Assembly (NCBI GenBank): GCA_028023455.1
Contig: JAQFVV010012545.1
Span: 2,881,001 to 2,945,000 of the forward strand
Reading direction: 5' to 3'
Length of the DNA: 64,000 bases
From: Epiperipatus broadwayi
Lineage: Eukaryota > Onychophora > Udeonychophora > Euonychophora > Peripatidae
How positions within the stretch are numbered: position 1 is the first letter of the stretch; every line of letters starts with the position of its first letter. This document shows positions 25,626-38,290 of the stretch, piece after piece. Made by a program: the position numbers and the translations under genes. The notes beneath the pieces were generated by a model. It was given only the letters and a program-made list of their open reading frames with translations, was not told the origin of the DNA and did not search any database.

Positions 25626-27374
25626 TCATTTTGAAAGCCTTAGTGTGATACAGGTTCAGGAATGAAGCATGCTTTGGTAGCTTAGGTTCATTTCTTTGGT
25701 TTGTCCATTTAGAAGGAGTTCACTCTGGGTATCTCCAATATTTAAGGATTGGCAATGAAGTATTTCAGAAAGCAATAAAATAATGTAGACACACAATGCC
25801 ATTAACTACACAGTATTGCAGATACAGTCAAACAATCTTATTAACATTAATATATAAGTAAACCATCCCATATGTTATTATGCTACCAAAAATATCCATT
25901 ATGAAATGAATAAAAAACCCTTTTTTCTTAAAGACATTTAATTAATTTAGATGCGGGTATTATACCAGCATTTTATTCTTAGAAGGAGGCATTTTACATC
26001 AATGGAAACATCCATGCCATTAATAGAAAGGATACTTGCTTCGAGATCTCGAAGAGATGGGCTACGTAATACTAGCTTATTTGAATATTTGTATTTGCAT
26101 ATTTTATTATACATTTTATGAAGGCTATGAATATGAGGCATGGATCCTCGAAAACGTTAAGCCGATAAACTTTAATACTAATTAATATCTTCTCTAATTA
26201 ACAATTATATATTTTACATATAGTGAGAAGTAAAGCTATATTTATTACATGAGTAATTAGTAATAGCTCTCATCATTGAATTATTTATGCACATATATCT
26301 GATTCTTATTGCATATCTAAATCTATTAAATAAATTGCATTGTACCTCTTTATTCCAAAGATTAAATTAGCAGATGGGTATATAACTATTGGCCTTCTAA
26401 TGTGTAATTAATTAATATACATCTGGTTTGATTAAGTATACATATATAATAATAAATATAATATGTCTAATTTATTTACAAATGAGTTCTGCCTTACATA
26501 GCAGGGTGAGAGTAAAATTGTGAAGAAAAAATTGTTTTGAACTTATTTTAATTTCTATCAACTAACTTCTTCTCATTTATATACATATATTCCACATCAT
26601 CAACTAAATGAAAAATCAACAAACTTGTTGATTTTGTAGATACACTAACATTACATTAATATATAAAGATATTAAAAAGTAATTTTTATGCCAGTGGCCC
26701 AGTAACATTATATTTCTGTGTTGTTGCATAGCATCAATGCCATCAAGTGGTGAACACAACCTAATAGAGCAATACCAAACAAACTTTAATTAAAGAGTAA
26801 TTTCAAAATTATATAATTTTTTTTTTTTAAATTAAAAGCTGAAAACAAGCACAGGGGATTTTTTTGTTTGTAATTAAAAAAGAAGAGTGAAATAGACCTA
26901 ATTAGTCAGTGTTGAATTTTCATATAGGAGACTGGACTGTGGTTGGTAGAAGACCTAGGTGTCTTGTTAGAAGCAGTCATTCCTGTTGAAGAGAGCAATT
27001 ATTTCTGGTACAGCTGCTAAACAAGAAAGAAGCAAAAGTCTTAACCAAGATGTTGCAGAGAACAGCAGAAGAAATCATAACCAAGTTGATGAAGGGACAA
27101 TAAAAGTGTTAATTTAACTATGAAAAGCATGCTATGAGTGTAGCTATAAACATGTTTTCTACAATAAAAAGCATGTGCTCAATTTAGCTAAAAGCTAAAT
27201 ATCATCTATCTCTATGTAACTGGTTTTGCAAGAAACATTTAAAGGACAAGATGCTCTGGAAATAATCTGCAACAAAGCATTGTCTTCAAGCAAGAGCATG
27301 AGTGTCTCTATGTATTAGCCTGACTTGGAAATTTTATTAGAAAGAAAATAGATAAAATTTTGATCTGTGGTAAT
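25626..27374. other. Gene-free AT-rich stretch
   Basis: No gene recognised. Short open frames have no family features. Confidence 0.4.
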
Positions 27375-27805
27375 CATTAATTATAAATATTTCATTATCA
27401 CATGATCCATTGCCTAACTGTTGATAAAATTATACAAAAAATATAATTAAGTTAAATAAAATTGTACATAGCTGTAACAGAAATTGTTAGACAAATAAGT
27501 GACACCTTTAATCATCATAACTTGGTCATGTGCATGGAGTGGGAAACAACCAAATACTCTTGCACTGACTGGTACAGATATGATATGCTGGCACATCTAT
27601 ATTTTACCAGTACCAATAAGTGATTGCTATATTTTTATTTTTTTTCAATCAGTGAATTCTTTTTTTCAATATACTCTGCTGCAATTATCTATCATACAGA
27701 AAGTCAAACCATTCTCCACCAAGATGCATGAACCCATGAACAATTCTTACTCCCTAGATGAGCCAATGGCATCAATATCTGATCTCTACTCTCATGCAAG
27801 GTAGA
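27375..27805 (+). repeat. Diverged dispersed repeat, copy 2
   Basis: The left part aligns with 22410-22740 and the right part (27680-27805) with 20690-20815. This copy joins two segments that are separated elsewhere and is therefore the most complete one in the window. The 101-codon open frame across it has no recognisable domain. Confidence 0.5.
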
Positions 27806-28384
27806 TACTAGTATCTATTTACTCTTAATATCTTATGTAAGTATTAACATTCATTGCAGTTATACAAAGGATTATATATATATATTCTTTTTATAAGAAC
27901 ATAGTAATATCTATTTTTTAAAAATCTTCTAATCTGTTTATATTCATGTGTCATGATTCTATTTATAATCAATTGCCCATTTTTATATTTTAAATATACT
28001 CTACACATGTTGGCAAATCTTAAGGAAAATACTATGCCATTACTTTCCAAAATGTAAATCAATCAACCAGTTCAACTTTGGGGCCAGTTGTCTAACTCCT
28101 ATAAAGAACACTATAGTTATATTAGAATTTAATCAAAAGTGAAGTTCATGTGTAGAGTAAATTGGAATATAATTATTAGTATTTTTGTGTCAATAATTAC
28201 AATACTGCATAAATAATGCAGCAACATTAATTAATAATAAAAGACCAATGATTTTAATGAGCTTCACCAAAATTGCACTCAACTTTAAGTTATAAAGAAG
28301 AAAGAAACCATTTCATTACATAACAAGCATAGTAAATTTGAATTATCAATAATTTATACATTTACTGAAAACCATACCTTCTGG

Positions 28385-28510
28385 TTTAATGTAGCAATAG
28401 AGTGGTAGACTTTTGAGTTTAAGATTCATGGATTGTAACTTCAGCTTTGACACTTTGTCAGCTGCTGCTTCTTATGAACTCTGGAGCAATAAACTATTTG
28501 TTAACCCAAG
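28385..28510 (+). repeat. Possible tRNA-derived SINE fragment
   Basis: TAGAGTGGTAG resembles box A and GGATTGTAACTTC a degenerate box B, about 35 bp apart. A body ending in a short A/T-rich tail follows. Weak evidence. Confidence 0.3.
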
Positions 28511-28822
28511 CTAATAATTATAATACAGCACTTAAAAAAACAAATACATCTTTAAAAATGCAAACAATAGTGTGTGGTATATAATATTGGTATTTAAAGA
28601 GATAAATGGTTTTGATCCCAGTAAAGAAATTAATTGGTTGAAATGCATTCTGGGATCCATATCTGCAATCAAGAATATTTTGAAATGTAAGAATGTGATG
28701 TCCATTATAAACTTGTATGTTTATGTGATCAAGTTGCAATCTTTAGTGTCTATATAAGTATACTGAACCATTAATAAAGATGGGGATTCCACCTTTATTA
28801 TTAAAAGGAGGTTGCCTTGACA

Positions 28823-28870
28823 ACAGTTTGAAATTGTTGATTGTTATTGATATTGGGATTGTCTAAGTAT
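28823..28870 (+). repeat. Single arm of the 6449-6585 foldback family
   Basis: It shares GTTGCCTTGAC(A/T)ACAG and TTGTTGAT blocks with the foldback at 6449-6585. Confidence 0.5.
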
Positions 28871-31114
28871 TGACAGGTTTTTAATGATTATATATAAGCC
28901 TACATATATATATAAGTAAAATTATTTAGAGTACTGCAATTTAAATTGTATAGACTACTGTCTTAATATATATATCAATTTATTTTTGAAGTTATATGGA
29001 TGTAATAAATCACTATAATTATTTATACTTCAAGTCTGCCATAGTGACTAAATAGTTTTTAATACGCACGCAGATATATACAAAAGATCAATTATGTGCA
29101 AAGAAGTTGTCAATAGACGGCGTTAGTAGTAGCCTAAATGCAAAAGTTTTTTTTTTCAATCTATCAGTGGAATACAAACATCTGCTTAAAATATGATTCA
29201 GACATCCTTCCAAATGGCATTGGGAATTCAATTATTTCAGTTTTTTATTTTTATTTTAACTGAATTAATATATATAAAATGTTTTGTAGGTTAAAAAACA
29301 AAAAGTAAATATTTTAAAATTATAAGACTAAAAAAAAAGTATAATGGGAACCACTAGTTATTGATAAGCAAGCTGTCTAACAAAAAAAGGTCGGCAAATA
29401 GAATAATTTCAAATTTCACTTGGGCAAATAGTTTTTTTTTTTAAATAAAAAGATATTTCCAAAGTTTGAGAAAAAAGATCCATTATCAATAGATAAATTG
29501 TAAAATTATAAGAGACGCTCCAATTGTTAACCCTTTATTAAACACATCTGATGAATTTTTGACCGAAAGAAGCGATTACTGTAACAAGTCAATATTTCCA
29601 TCACCAGTTTGCATTTAAATGCATTTTTTTTTTCTGGGATTTTTGCTTTATAAAATAATTCTGTTGTATGCGTTATTACATTTCTTTATGCAAAGTTTCC
29701 CTTCTAGTCTTAACATTTTTGATTAAATCTTTAATAGAATTTTCTATTTTGTTATAACTAATTTTATAGATTCTGAACCCACACATATATAAGTCATATT
29801 TATTTCCATTCTTAAAATAATTATGAATAAAAAAAAGGAAATATTTCCGAATAGATAACTTAATTATATACAGCTATACATACAAATGTCTTTCTCATAG
29901 GTTGGGAAATATTAAAAAGAAAAAATCGTGTATTTATTTAAGAACATGTCATGCCAAAAAATAAATAAATCAGAATCATTCACATTAATATATTAACAAC
30001 TACTATAAAAAATATTTTTATTAATTATTTACAATGTCTTGAGATATTGATCTCATAAGTGACAAGAAAATTATAATTTTATTCAATTGACTAAATTGAG
30101 ATTTTTTTTAAAACAATTTAAGTGTGACTAAAAAAATCATAGAACATTTGAGCGATAAGTCGAGGGTAACAATGTCATCCAAATAAATTGAGATTTTTTT
30201 TTTTTTCAGTTAAGAATTATTCTACGAATCTCTAGCTCTTGACTCTAGCATATTAAGATTCAAGACACAATATCTAATACTGTCTGTAAGAATAAAAAAA
30301 AAATATAAACAATCTATATGCAATAGCAATTCAAAAATAAAGTCCATGCAAGTTTAAATTTGAATGTTTGCTATTTAAATGGAAATTAACATAGACTGCT
30401 AAAGATCCTAATGTCAATTACCTCTGGACTCATTTTATGATGATAAGTATAGCAATAAAGAAATAATTATGTTAATTCCCTTAAAAATATTTGCATAATA
30501 TCAATACCTAGGATATACAATATGGGCAATTTCTAAAATAAGTAATTCATAACTTTTTGCATAATTTTATTTATGAATATTGGAAAAATTATATATTTGT
30601 ATTACTATGATACATTAAAGTGTATCTATAAATGATCAAACACATTTACAAAGAGTTACTATCCAGAAACATTGTTATAAAAATCCATCCAATTTTTAAA
30701 GGAAAAAAAATCAAATATTATTTGAAAAATGATAATTCTAATAGTAATTACAATAATGGCTGGTCTTAATTTTATAGTGAATAAAGTTGAGGTTTTTTTT
30801 ATAAAATAAAATTGTTTACTTCTCCTGAGCCATGTAATATAATTAAATTGATGCCTACTTCACAATATTTAATTTTTTATTTAAATAAAATACTGAAAAA
30901 AAAAATGAAATAGTATGAATTTAGTTAAGGAAATATATATATATAAACTTTTTATGTTAGCTAGAATAATGTAATTTTTTTTCACTGTTGTCCACAATAT
31001 AAATTCAAATTTTATTAAAAACATGATATAATTATAAAAATATATTTAATATTTACTATCTTCATGCATAAAAAATAACTTTGATTAAATACAAGTATAA
31101 TTTATATACTTGGG
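28871..31114. other. Gene-free AT-rich stretch
   Basis: No coding region, RNA gene or clear repeat recognised. Confidence 0.4.
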
Positions 31115-31220
31115 GTTTTAGATATAAATTATAAGGGATTTAAACACAGACTTTCAAGCTCCCTTCAGATTTCCATTTTATCTCATACAATCAATAAACA
31201 TAATGACACATATGTGAAAA

Positions 31221-31295
31221 AGATAAATGATCTCTAATATACATATTTCATGCTGAACCAGCACTCATCAGTTGGTCCAGATTTTATTATCTCCC
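31221..31295 (-). ncRNA. Hammerhead ribozyme, family A
   Basis: The minus strand reads CUGAUGA, stem II (GUGCUG/CAGCAU, loop GUU), GAAA, then a two-pair stem III with a short loop. Stem I has an inner AA/UU and an outer AUCU/AGAU helix. The full consensus core is present. Confidence 0.75.
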
Positions 31296-31699
31296 ATACA
31301 CATATATAATCAGTGTTCAGTTTATATTAAGATAGCAAATCTTCAAATTTTAATGGACAGACTTCAGTTTACTTCACCCATCAATTCTTCATCCATCACA
31401 CCAAATATATAAATTATACTTGTATTCAGTCAAATATTACATATTCATCTTGTATTCTGCCCATCCCTCTTCTGTGTATTTAAATGGATAAGATCCTATA
31501 CATAAGGGAGCACAGTGACTTAATATCAACATGGTCATGACAATAATATTGGCATTAACAAGGAATTTGAGTATTCCATCATCAGATTTTCAATGGTATG
31601 GATAGCTGAAGAGTTAGAGGGTGGAGTAGATTAAAGCCTGTCTATTAAAGTTTGATGACTTTCTATCTTAATATAAACCAAGCACTGATAATATTTATG

Positions 31700-31775
31700 T
31701 GTGGGAAATGATATTGTATAACTGATGAGTGCTAGATAAGCACAGAATACATATATTGGAGATCACTTATTTTTT
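31700..31775 (+). ncRNA. Degenerate hammerhead, family A
   Basis: CUGAUGA at 31722-31728 and a stem II (GUGCU/AGCAC) are retained, but GAAA has become GAAU. It is probably inactive. Confidence 0.5.
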
Positions 31776-31875
31776 TCACATGTGTGGTCATGTGCATCAA
31801 TTGTATAGGATGAAGCAGATAGCTGAAGAGATCTTGAAAGTCTGTGTTCAAATCCCTTATAATTTACATCTAAAA

Positions 31876-33090
31876 AATTAACTTTGTAATTCTTTTTACT
31901 TTACAAATTTAATGTAAAAAAGTGCTGCCATTTTGTGCAAAATAACTATTGCATTATAAAGCTTTTCTTATCTATTGGTAACCCCTGACATTTAGGAACA
32001 AAACAAAAATATTGATTCATTATCATTCTAATGGATTTTTAAAGGAAAAATTATAACACAGGTATCAGTCACAGAAAATAAAAATATGAATTAGCATGTA
32101 ATTGGTTAAAATTATCTTTCCATGCTATAATCTTGCATTTAGTTTATTATTTATGACAAATTAACTTTCTGTAAATAAAAGAATGATAGTTCGCTCTCCT
32201 CTACTTTATGTAAATGTTCGGACAAAGAAATAAAATTAGTTTTCTGCTAATAAAGTCTTTTTCCATATTGTTAAAGTCAATTATTGTTTAAATTTGAATT
32301 CTTTGAGCAGTTTCTGTATATATGTAGTAGAAATCAAATAGTTATTTTTTTGAGAGGTCATGTGGAGTAAGAACACTAGAAGTGACAAATTGTTATGTGA
32401 ATTGAAATATTTAACTCTTGAGTCAGTCACTCTATTATTGTGGTAAAATGTTCAGGGGTGTATTAAATATTGTCACAACAAAAATAATAATAGTCTTATA
32501 GTTACCATTTATTATAGAGATACAAGATAATGAAAAATACTTACAAGTTATTTTTATCTGTTTACCATGTATCATATATATTTATATAAGTACAGATATA
32601 CAGATATTGGGCTTACATAAGTATGGAATTGTTTGTATTATATATATTGTACTCATTTTAATTGTGCCTTGTGCCCTAATTAAAATAATTAAATGCACAA
32701 AATGGTAAAAAATTTAAATTTTAGATGAGGGATATTCTTTGTGATCATTTAAGTCTAAAATTAAAATAATTATATTTAAAGTTACTATATATAAATTTAT
32801 CAATGTATTAAATAATAATTAAAATGCATAATAATAATCTATTATAAGTGTAAATTTTAATAGTAATATAGTTTAAGAATAAATATGCTGGTATTTATTA
32901 AAATAATGTAAATTACACTTTAAGTAAGTTTAATTTAATAACGATAAATTAAATATATATAGCTGGTTAACTTAAAATATTTTAAATTAATCATTTGGGA
33001 ATATTATGTAAGAAAAAAGAAGTGTCCAATTAAAGCATTTCTAATTATAGATATATATGTCTGTGTGCTTGCATGTGTATTATTTTACAA
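31876..33090. other. Gene-free AT-rich stretch
   Basis: Nothing recognised. Confidence 0.4.
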
Positions 33091-33094
33091 TATG

Positions 33095-33215
33095 TGTGTA
33101 ATCAGGTGGGTCAGCAATATGAGATGGCACTGAGAGTAGTGGGTCGTGTGAAAGTCTGAATTAGAATCCCGCCTATATTACATATATAAATGCAGGTTTT
33201 AGCCTGTGCAATGCA
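33095..33215 (+). repeat. Fragment of hammerhead family A (3' part)
   Basis: It matches the part of the family downstream of the ribozyme: TAATCAGGTGGGTCAGC, GAAAGTCTGA, then the tail CCTATATTACATATATAAA...GCCTGTGC. The ribozyme itself is absent. TGGCACTGAGAG and GAATTAGAATCCC are spaced like box A and box B, suggesting a tRNA-like internal promoter. Confidence 0.6.
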
Positions 33216-33639
33216 TTAATATTTAATTTGCTAATAATAATCATTTTTATTAAAAGGTATTCTAAAATTGACTTGTGTTTAATATTTATTTATTAAAAAA
33301 TATGAAAAATAATTTAAGTAATTTTCATTTAACAATATTTAAATCATTAAATAGTTATAAAAATAAATTATTTTATTCAAAGAAAGTTAAAATATTATAT
33401 AATTAAACCATTGTTTTAAAATATTTTTTTTCTGTCTTTCTTTTAATTAAGTCTAAAAATAGAAGTTAAAATTAGGAACTGAAATCGATTTTAGTAGATG
33501 ACTGATTTTGTTAGATGTCAGCTAATCAATTGGATCAACTATAAAAAGAAAATAATAGGTATGTGAGAGTGTGTGTGCAGAACAGTTAATATTATTATTT
33601 AAAAAAATAGGTTTAAAATTTTGTCTGCATTAGTATATT

Positions 33640-34171
33640 TAGTGAATGAAAACTTATATTTTTCAAAACAAATATTTGTTAATTTTTGAGCCACTTTTGG
33701 TACATATGGCACACTGTTCATTTTTTGTTCTCATTAGATTGAGGTTGCATCAATTTTTTTAGTTTGCTATAAAATCTGTCTATCATGTTTTAAATTTCAT
33801 TGATGTTATATCCTATATTTCTTAAGCCTCGGATATATGCATCAATATTGTTTTGCCAATCTATTTTGAGTTTACAAAATTCCTGTAAAGGAAATCTTTA
33901 AGACCAGCATTTTTATGGCCATATGGGTTAAAATATTTGAGATGTATGTCTCCTTTAATGTTTATCAGTTTCAATACCATTCTGTAGTTTAACGTGTTGA
34001 ATTGTCTTTGCATATTAAGATCCAAAAAATGTAATACTTTGGTTCTTGTCTTCTTTTTTAATAGTCCAAATTAAAGAAGGTACCTATTCTAGTTCTTGAT
34101 GAATTTTTGTGATTAATTTTTCATTTGCACAGATCAACATGTCATTCACATATTTAGTATAACGAAGTGGG
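33640..34171 (-). pseudogene. Penelope-like reverse transcriptase, C-terminal part
   Basis: Read on the minus strand from 34171, the frame gives RYTKYVNDMLICANEK, a degenerate RT motif C (YVDD to YVND), then LITKIHQEL. After stops and shifts come recognisable PLE thumb-region blocks (HLKYFNPYGHKNAGLKDF; NNIDAYIRGLRNIGYNINEI). It breaks off near 33640 without a GIY-YIG domain. The missing N-terminal half of the same RT lies at 36298-37005, across an insertion. It is inactive through multiple stops and frameshifts. Confidence 0.65.
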
Positions 34172-36280
34172 AGATCGCATCGCACCGCACCGCACTACCA
34201 AGGGCGCCATCTAGGCATTTGAGCCTAGAAAAATTTATAAAGTAGGCAGATACGCGCTGTTAGGATTCCACTTTATTTACATATTTAGATCGTTAGCCCA
34301 TTGTCACTAGCTCAGCGGAGACGCAGAGATAAAAATCTATAAATTTTATATCTTAAATATAAAAGAATAAAATAATAAAAGCCACTGCCAGAAATTAACA
34401 CAGAAAAATATTTATTTACGCACATATAAAATCATTCTAAATTCGAGGAATAAGTTTAACATTTAGATTTTTATCTTAATTTTTAATTTTACATTTAAAA
34501 TAGCTTGCTATAATGTTTAATATTTTATTTAGAGGGTCGAGTATGAATGGACTACATAGGTCTGCATTTGAAAGGAAAATATTCTTCCCTGATTTAACCT
34601 TAGGCAACAAATTTCGCAATCAACTGGCGCCAATCCATCTGATACATTCATGTATTCAATGTAGCATGATACGACAACACAAAATACTATATTGTCAGGA
34701 ATGTACATCTGAACAATAAGTAGAAATAGAGAAGACATTGACTCTCCACCAACAGGAATGTGACATCTGTGGGCAAGTAGATCAATAAACTAAAAACTCC
34801 ATAGGAATGGACTGCGGTCTTCTGCCGACTTACAAACCCATCCATAGGCAAACAGAGGGTGTGTGGCGTATATCTATAATCCTGCCCGTAGCGGATCTCA
34901 TACTACTTCTACTAATTACACAAATATATCCAATCTATTGTACCAATTCAACTACGAAATGAATAACCTAAGATTACCCTCCCTTAATACAACTTTACAA
35001 AACTATATAGCCATTCGCGCCCGACTTAATTTTAACATTTATATACGTTCGCACAGATTTATTTAAAAATGTTGGGTATAGATCGATTACACAGATTCCA
35101 CGGTCAAAAACATTTCAAAATAAACATAAACGATCAAAATACAAAATTATTGACACCGACAATCGCAGAGGGAAACTTATAAGTAACCCAATAGTATTCA
35201 CCATAAGATACTTGCGTTGTCACCAATAACTTAAAAGACATCCGAATAAATACATTTTAGATACTCACCGTAAGGTATCATTATTTATCGAATGTCTATA
35301 TATTTTGATCAAATATGAAAACCAAAATCTAATTAACCGCAAACGAATCCATGCAAGCGTCTATAGACAACTTAAATGTAATGCATTTAATAATTTCTAC
35401 AATAAAATATTACTACACATAAAAATATTAAAAGGGAAATGATTCTTTTAACAATCGGGAAAGATATAAAATTAACCATTATTAATTTGATTTAAAACTT
35501 ACAAAAGTCAGATAAGAGTCCATTTTAAATAAGTTGGCTTGTTTATTACATTGTACAACTTGACGAAAGTTCTTGATTGATTTTAATAATTGTTCATTTC
35601 CTATAGCTTACGGTAGCAGAGCTCCCGGTTCCTGGTGTCAATGTCCACGGAGTCTTTAATTGCAAGATCAATCTAATGTTCAGGAGGTGGCATTTGCTGG
35701 TTCATGGTATCAGTCATTTCATTTCAGAGATAAGTGGGAGAGAACGATAAAGTGCGTCTTTATCGCTCGTCTCCCCAACCAAGTTGAAAAAAGCTTCTTG
35801 AACTCAATATTTTTTTCTTTTTATATCATCCACAAGGATTCACTGAACAAAACGTCACTGCTCTGTTTTTTCGCCATGGTCCGAGCCAAGGCTTAGTGCT
35901 TCCATTGGTCAAGCTAAAATTTCTTTCTTCTCTTATCTAACTTTCCATCTGACTTTTTAATTAAACAGCTTTTAGATAATTAATAAACAACCATTTCCTT
36001 TTATAGATTACAGGAATTAATTAATACCTGTTTTTATTTTAACTTACGTTATTTTTTTTATTAAAATATTTTTATATTTCAATCTTGTATTTTTTTATTT
36101 AAAAAAAATACATTCAAATACTTTTTTTTTTTTGTTTATGAAAAAAAAAAAATTTTTAAAGTTTAACATCTGTGCGAATGTATACACGTTTAACAATGTT
36201 TTAATTTTAGCGTTTAGTTTTTTACTTTTATTTGCGAACTTTTAAGTTTTTATTTTAAATTAATGTAACGACATATTTAT
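34172..36280. mobile_element. 2.1-kb insertion of unknown type inside a PLE
   Basis: This block separates RT motif C (34160) from motif B (about 36345) of one PLE and is richer in GC than its flanks. The left end is a GCACC-rich run. The right end holds an 8-bp inverted pair TGTAACGA/TCGTTACA. Frames at 34513-34719 and onward contain several Cys pairs (for example CIQC, CQEC, CDIC). A plus-strand quasi-frame (about 34860-35440) is broken by few stops. A 16-bp segment near 35043 recurs inverted near 36168 (TTCGCACAGAT). I do not recognise a family. It may be an unclassified transposon, a retroposed host transcript or integrated foreign DNA. Confidence 0.4.
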
Positions 36281-36297
36281 ATATCGTTACACTAGTG

Positions 36298-37005
36298 TAC
36301 AGTAAATTTATTGGTAGGGATCTATAGGCTACATATAATACCATTAAATGGAATCCCATTGGCCATAGTGTTTTGTATTTACTATTGAAGAAATGTCTTC
36401 ACTAATCCATTTTAATATTTTCATTATGAAATCTTTTTTATATTCATTATAGTTAAGCTGTTGTAATTATTTCGTAAATAACATCTATTAACTTTTAAGA
36501 AGGAACTGACCTGTTTAGTTCTTTCACATCTAAAGAGAATATTTTATTATGATCTATTTCAAATTTCTAATTTTGTTTCCAAACTCATATTATAACTTTA
36601 TTATATATGAACCAAAATCCAAATCTTCAGTTAATAAGACAATTATTTTAGTTCACATTATAAAAATATGATTATCCAAAGTCTATTATTAGTCTTAATG
36701 GGAAGTTCTCTTTGTGTAGTTTTATATTTACAAAAATTCTAGGTATTATTGCTACTGATGGGTACAAATTAAAGTATTTAGTATTCATAAATACTTTTCC
36801 GCAAGTATTTTCTAAGTATTGATGATCTGAATTTATCTTTTTTATATTTTAAATTATATAAAGCCATTTCTATGAATTTTAGGTTGTTAATTTGCAGGTT
36901 TAATTTTTCTTTGTACTCTTTGTTCATTAACACCAGCTGATTATCTTTGTTTTCTTTTAAACATATTAATTCTTTATAATTTATGTATTTTCGAATGTTA
37001 CACAA
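36298..37005 (-). pseudogene. Penelope-like reverse transcriptase, N-terminal part
   Basis: A 75-codon open frame (37005-36778) encodes a Lys-rich fingers-type region ending KFRSSILRKYLRKSI. Just downstream, in a shifted frame, is PRIFVNIKLHKENFPLRLI, the PLE equivalent of the LPKIHK/RPI fingers motif. Then comes KIFSLDVKELN (motif A, catalytic Asp) and, near 36345, a frameshifted motif B-like NGIPFNGII. Order and motif identity match PLE RTs well. It continues at 34171 beyond the inserted block. The gene is dead from stops and shifts. Confidence 0.7.
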
Positions 37006-37194
37006 AATATACCTACAACCATATTAGAGATAAGTTTTATATTGTATAATTAGCAAAGTATGCCTCACATGATTTTGACAACTTAATAATAGTAGTCATA
37101 ATCATGGCATTGTTGGTGAGAAAAAAATTATGGTATTTATTAGGGAGCAAGTCACAATGGAGAATTTTCATATTTGAATGGTAAATAAGTTATT

Positions 37195-38290
37195 TATATT
37201 GGTCCTTTTTTTGAAAGAGGGACATAGACATCTTTTTTATTAATTGCATTTGGGGCAGATAACACTGTCAGATATAAGTTCAAAGGTGTGGCCAGTTAGA
37301 TTAGTGCTCATAGGAAAATTGATTTAGCATCAGTATTTTGGGTCAGTTATATAAATATCAGTATTGTGCAATATGGATGCATAGATTGGTGTGTGATTTC
37401 CCATAATTAACAGCACAGCAATTAGTATAGATACATCCAATTTTGTAAACTATTTGAGATTTCAGCTCTAAGGGCAGACTATCTTTGGTATTGTTAATTA
37501 GCCGATTCAGTGTGGGAGGAGTGAGAAGGCCGATTTGATGATCTAAAGCACAGATTTTAATAATAAAATGGGTAGCATTGGGAATATAAGCAGTGACATT
37601 CAGGGTTTGTCATTGATTGTGATGGATTAATTTTGGAATAAAATTTTTTAACAATTTGAATGAGAGTTATGATTTTATATCTGATATTGCATAGATCTGT
37701 GATATAAATTTGAATGTTATTTTTCTATTGGATTCAAATTTACACAGATAGTGTTTTCTGTACAAAAATGCCTTGGCTCTGGCTAATTTATGAGACTTTG
37801 GTGTAATAGACTTGGGGTTATGACACCTTGAATGTAGTAGCATGATGCTTTTTTTCAGACCAAAGGTTTTTGTTAGAATTAGGTAATAGTGTCAATATTT
37901 TTGTTGACATTTGCTCTATTACTTTGTCTCTTTAAGAATCATTCTCAAATTTGGACCCAATATCTGCAATGATTTCCATTACTGGATTTTTCCATGTTCC
38001 TCCCACAAATTTAGATCCATTATTTAACATTATTACTATTATTCCCAGAACTTGATAGTTTGATAAATTGATCCAATTAGTGTTATTACCTGTTACTTTT
38101 AATTTACACTGCTGTTTATTGGCTAAGAATTGCAATTGTTTGTCATATTTGTTCTTTAATTTAAAAACAGTCTGGTTACATTTTGCATCAATATCCTCAG
38201 GCATTGCATAGTCCAAAGCTATACGTTTTTGTCTTCTTGTATTTGCTTTAATTGATCTTATTACATCCTTGAATTATTGATTTCAGTAAT
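37195..38290 (-). pseudogene. Penelope-like element: N-terminal region plus GIY-YIG domain
   Basis: The open frame 38216-37932 (94 codons) contains WINLSN and KNPVMEIIADIGSKF, typical of the PLE region ahead of the RT. The same frame continues past a stop as RDKVIEQMSTKILTLL. Without an intervening RT core, the sequence then passes to a linker and LPLELKSQIVYKIGC, followed by CCAVNYGKSHTNLCIHI. These are the two signature strands of a GIY-YIG endonuclease (GIY as IVY, YIG as NYG) with Cys pairs between. TNLTGHTFELISDS near 37300 fits the family's helical end. The domain nicks target DNA in active PLEs. Either the RT was deleted here or domain order is permuted. Confidence 0.6.

Larger units (their letters stand above)
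31115..31875. mobile_element. Hammerhead element, inverted dimer
   Basis: A truncated minus-oriented copy (about 31115-31430) is joined to a longer plus-oriented copy (about 31430-31875). The outer ends are inverted repeats (TATAAGGGATTTAAACACAGAC at left, its complement at right with small changes). The plus copy matches the family seen at 38510-39130 and 59450-60307 and ends in a box-B-like GTGTTCAAATCCC. One intact and one degenerate hammerhead lie inside. No protein is encoded; likely a PLE-related non-autonomous element. Confidence 0.65.

Noticed and set aside
29553-29580. CTGATGA followed by GACCGAAAG, hammerhead-like
   Set aside because: No stem II can form between the two core elements and stem I does not pair.
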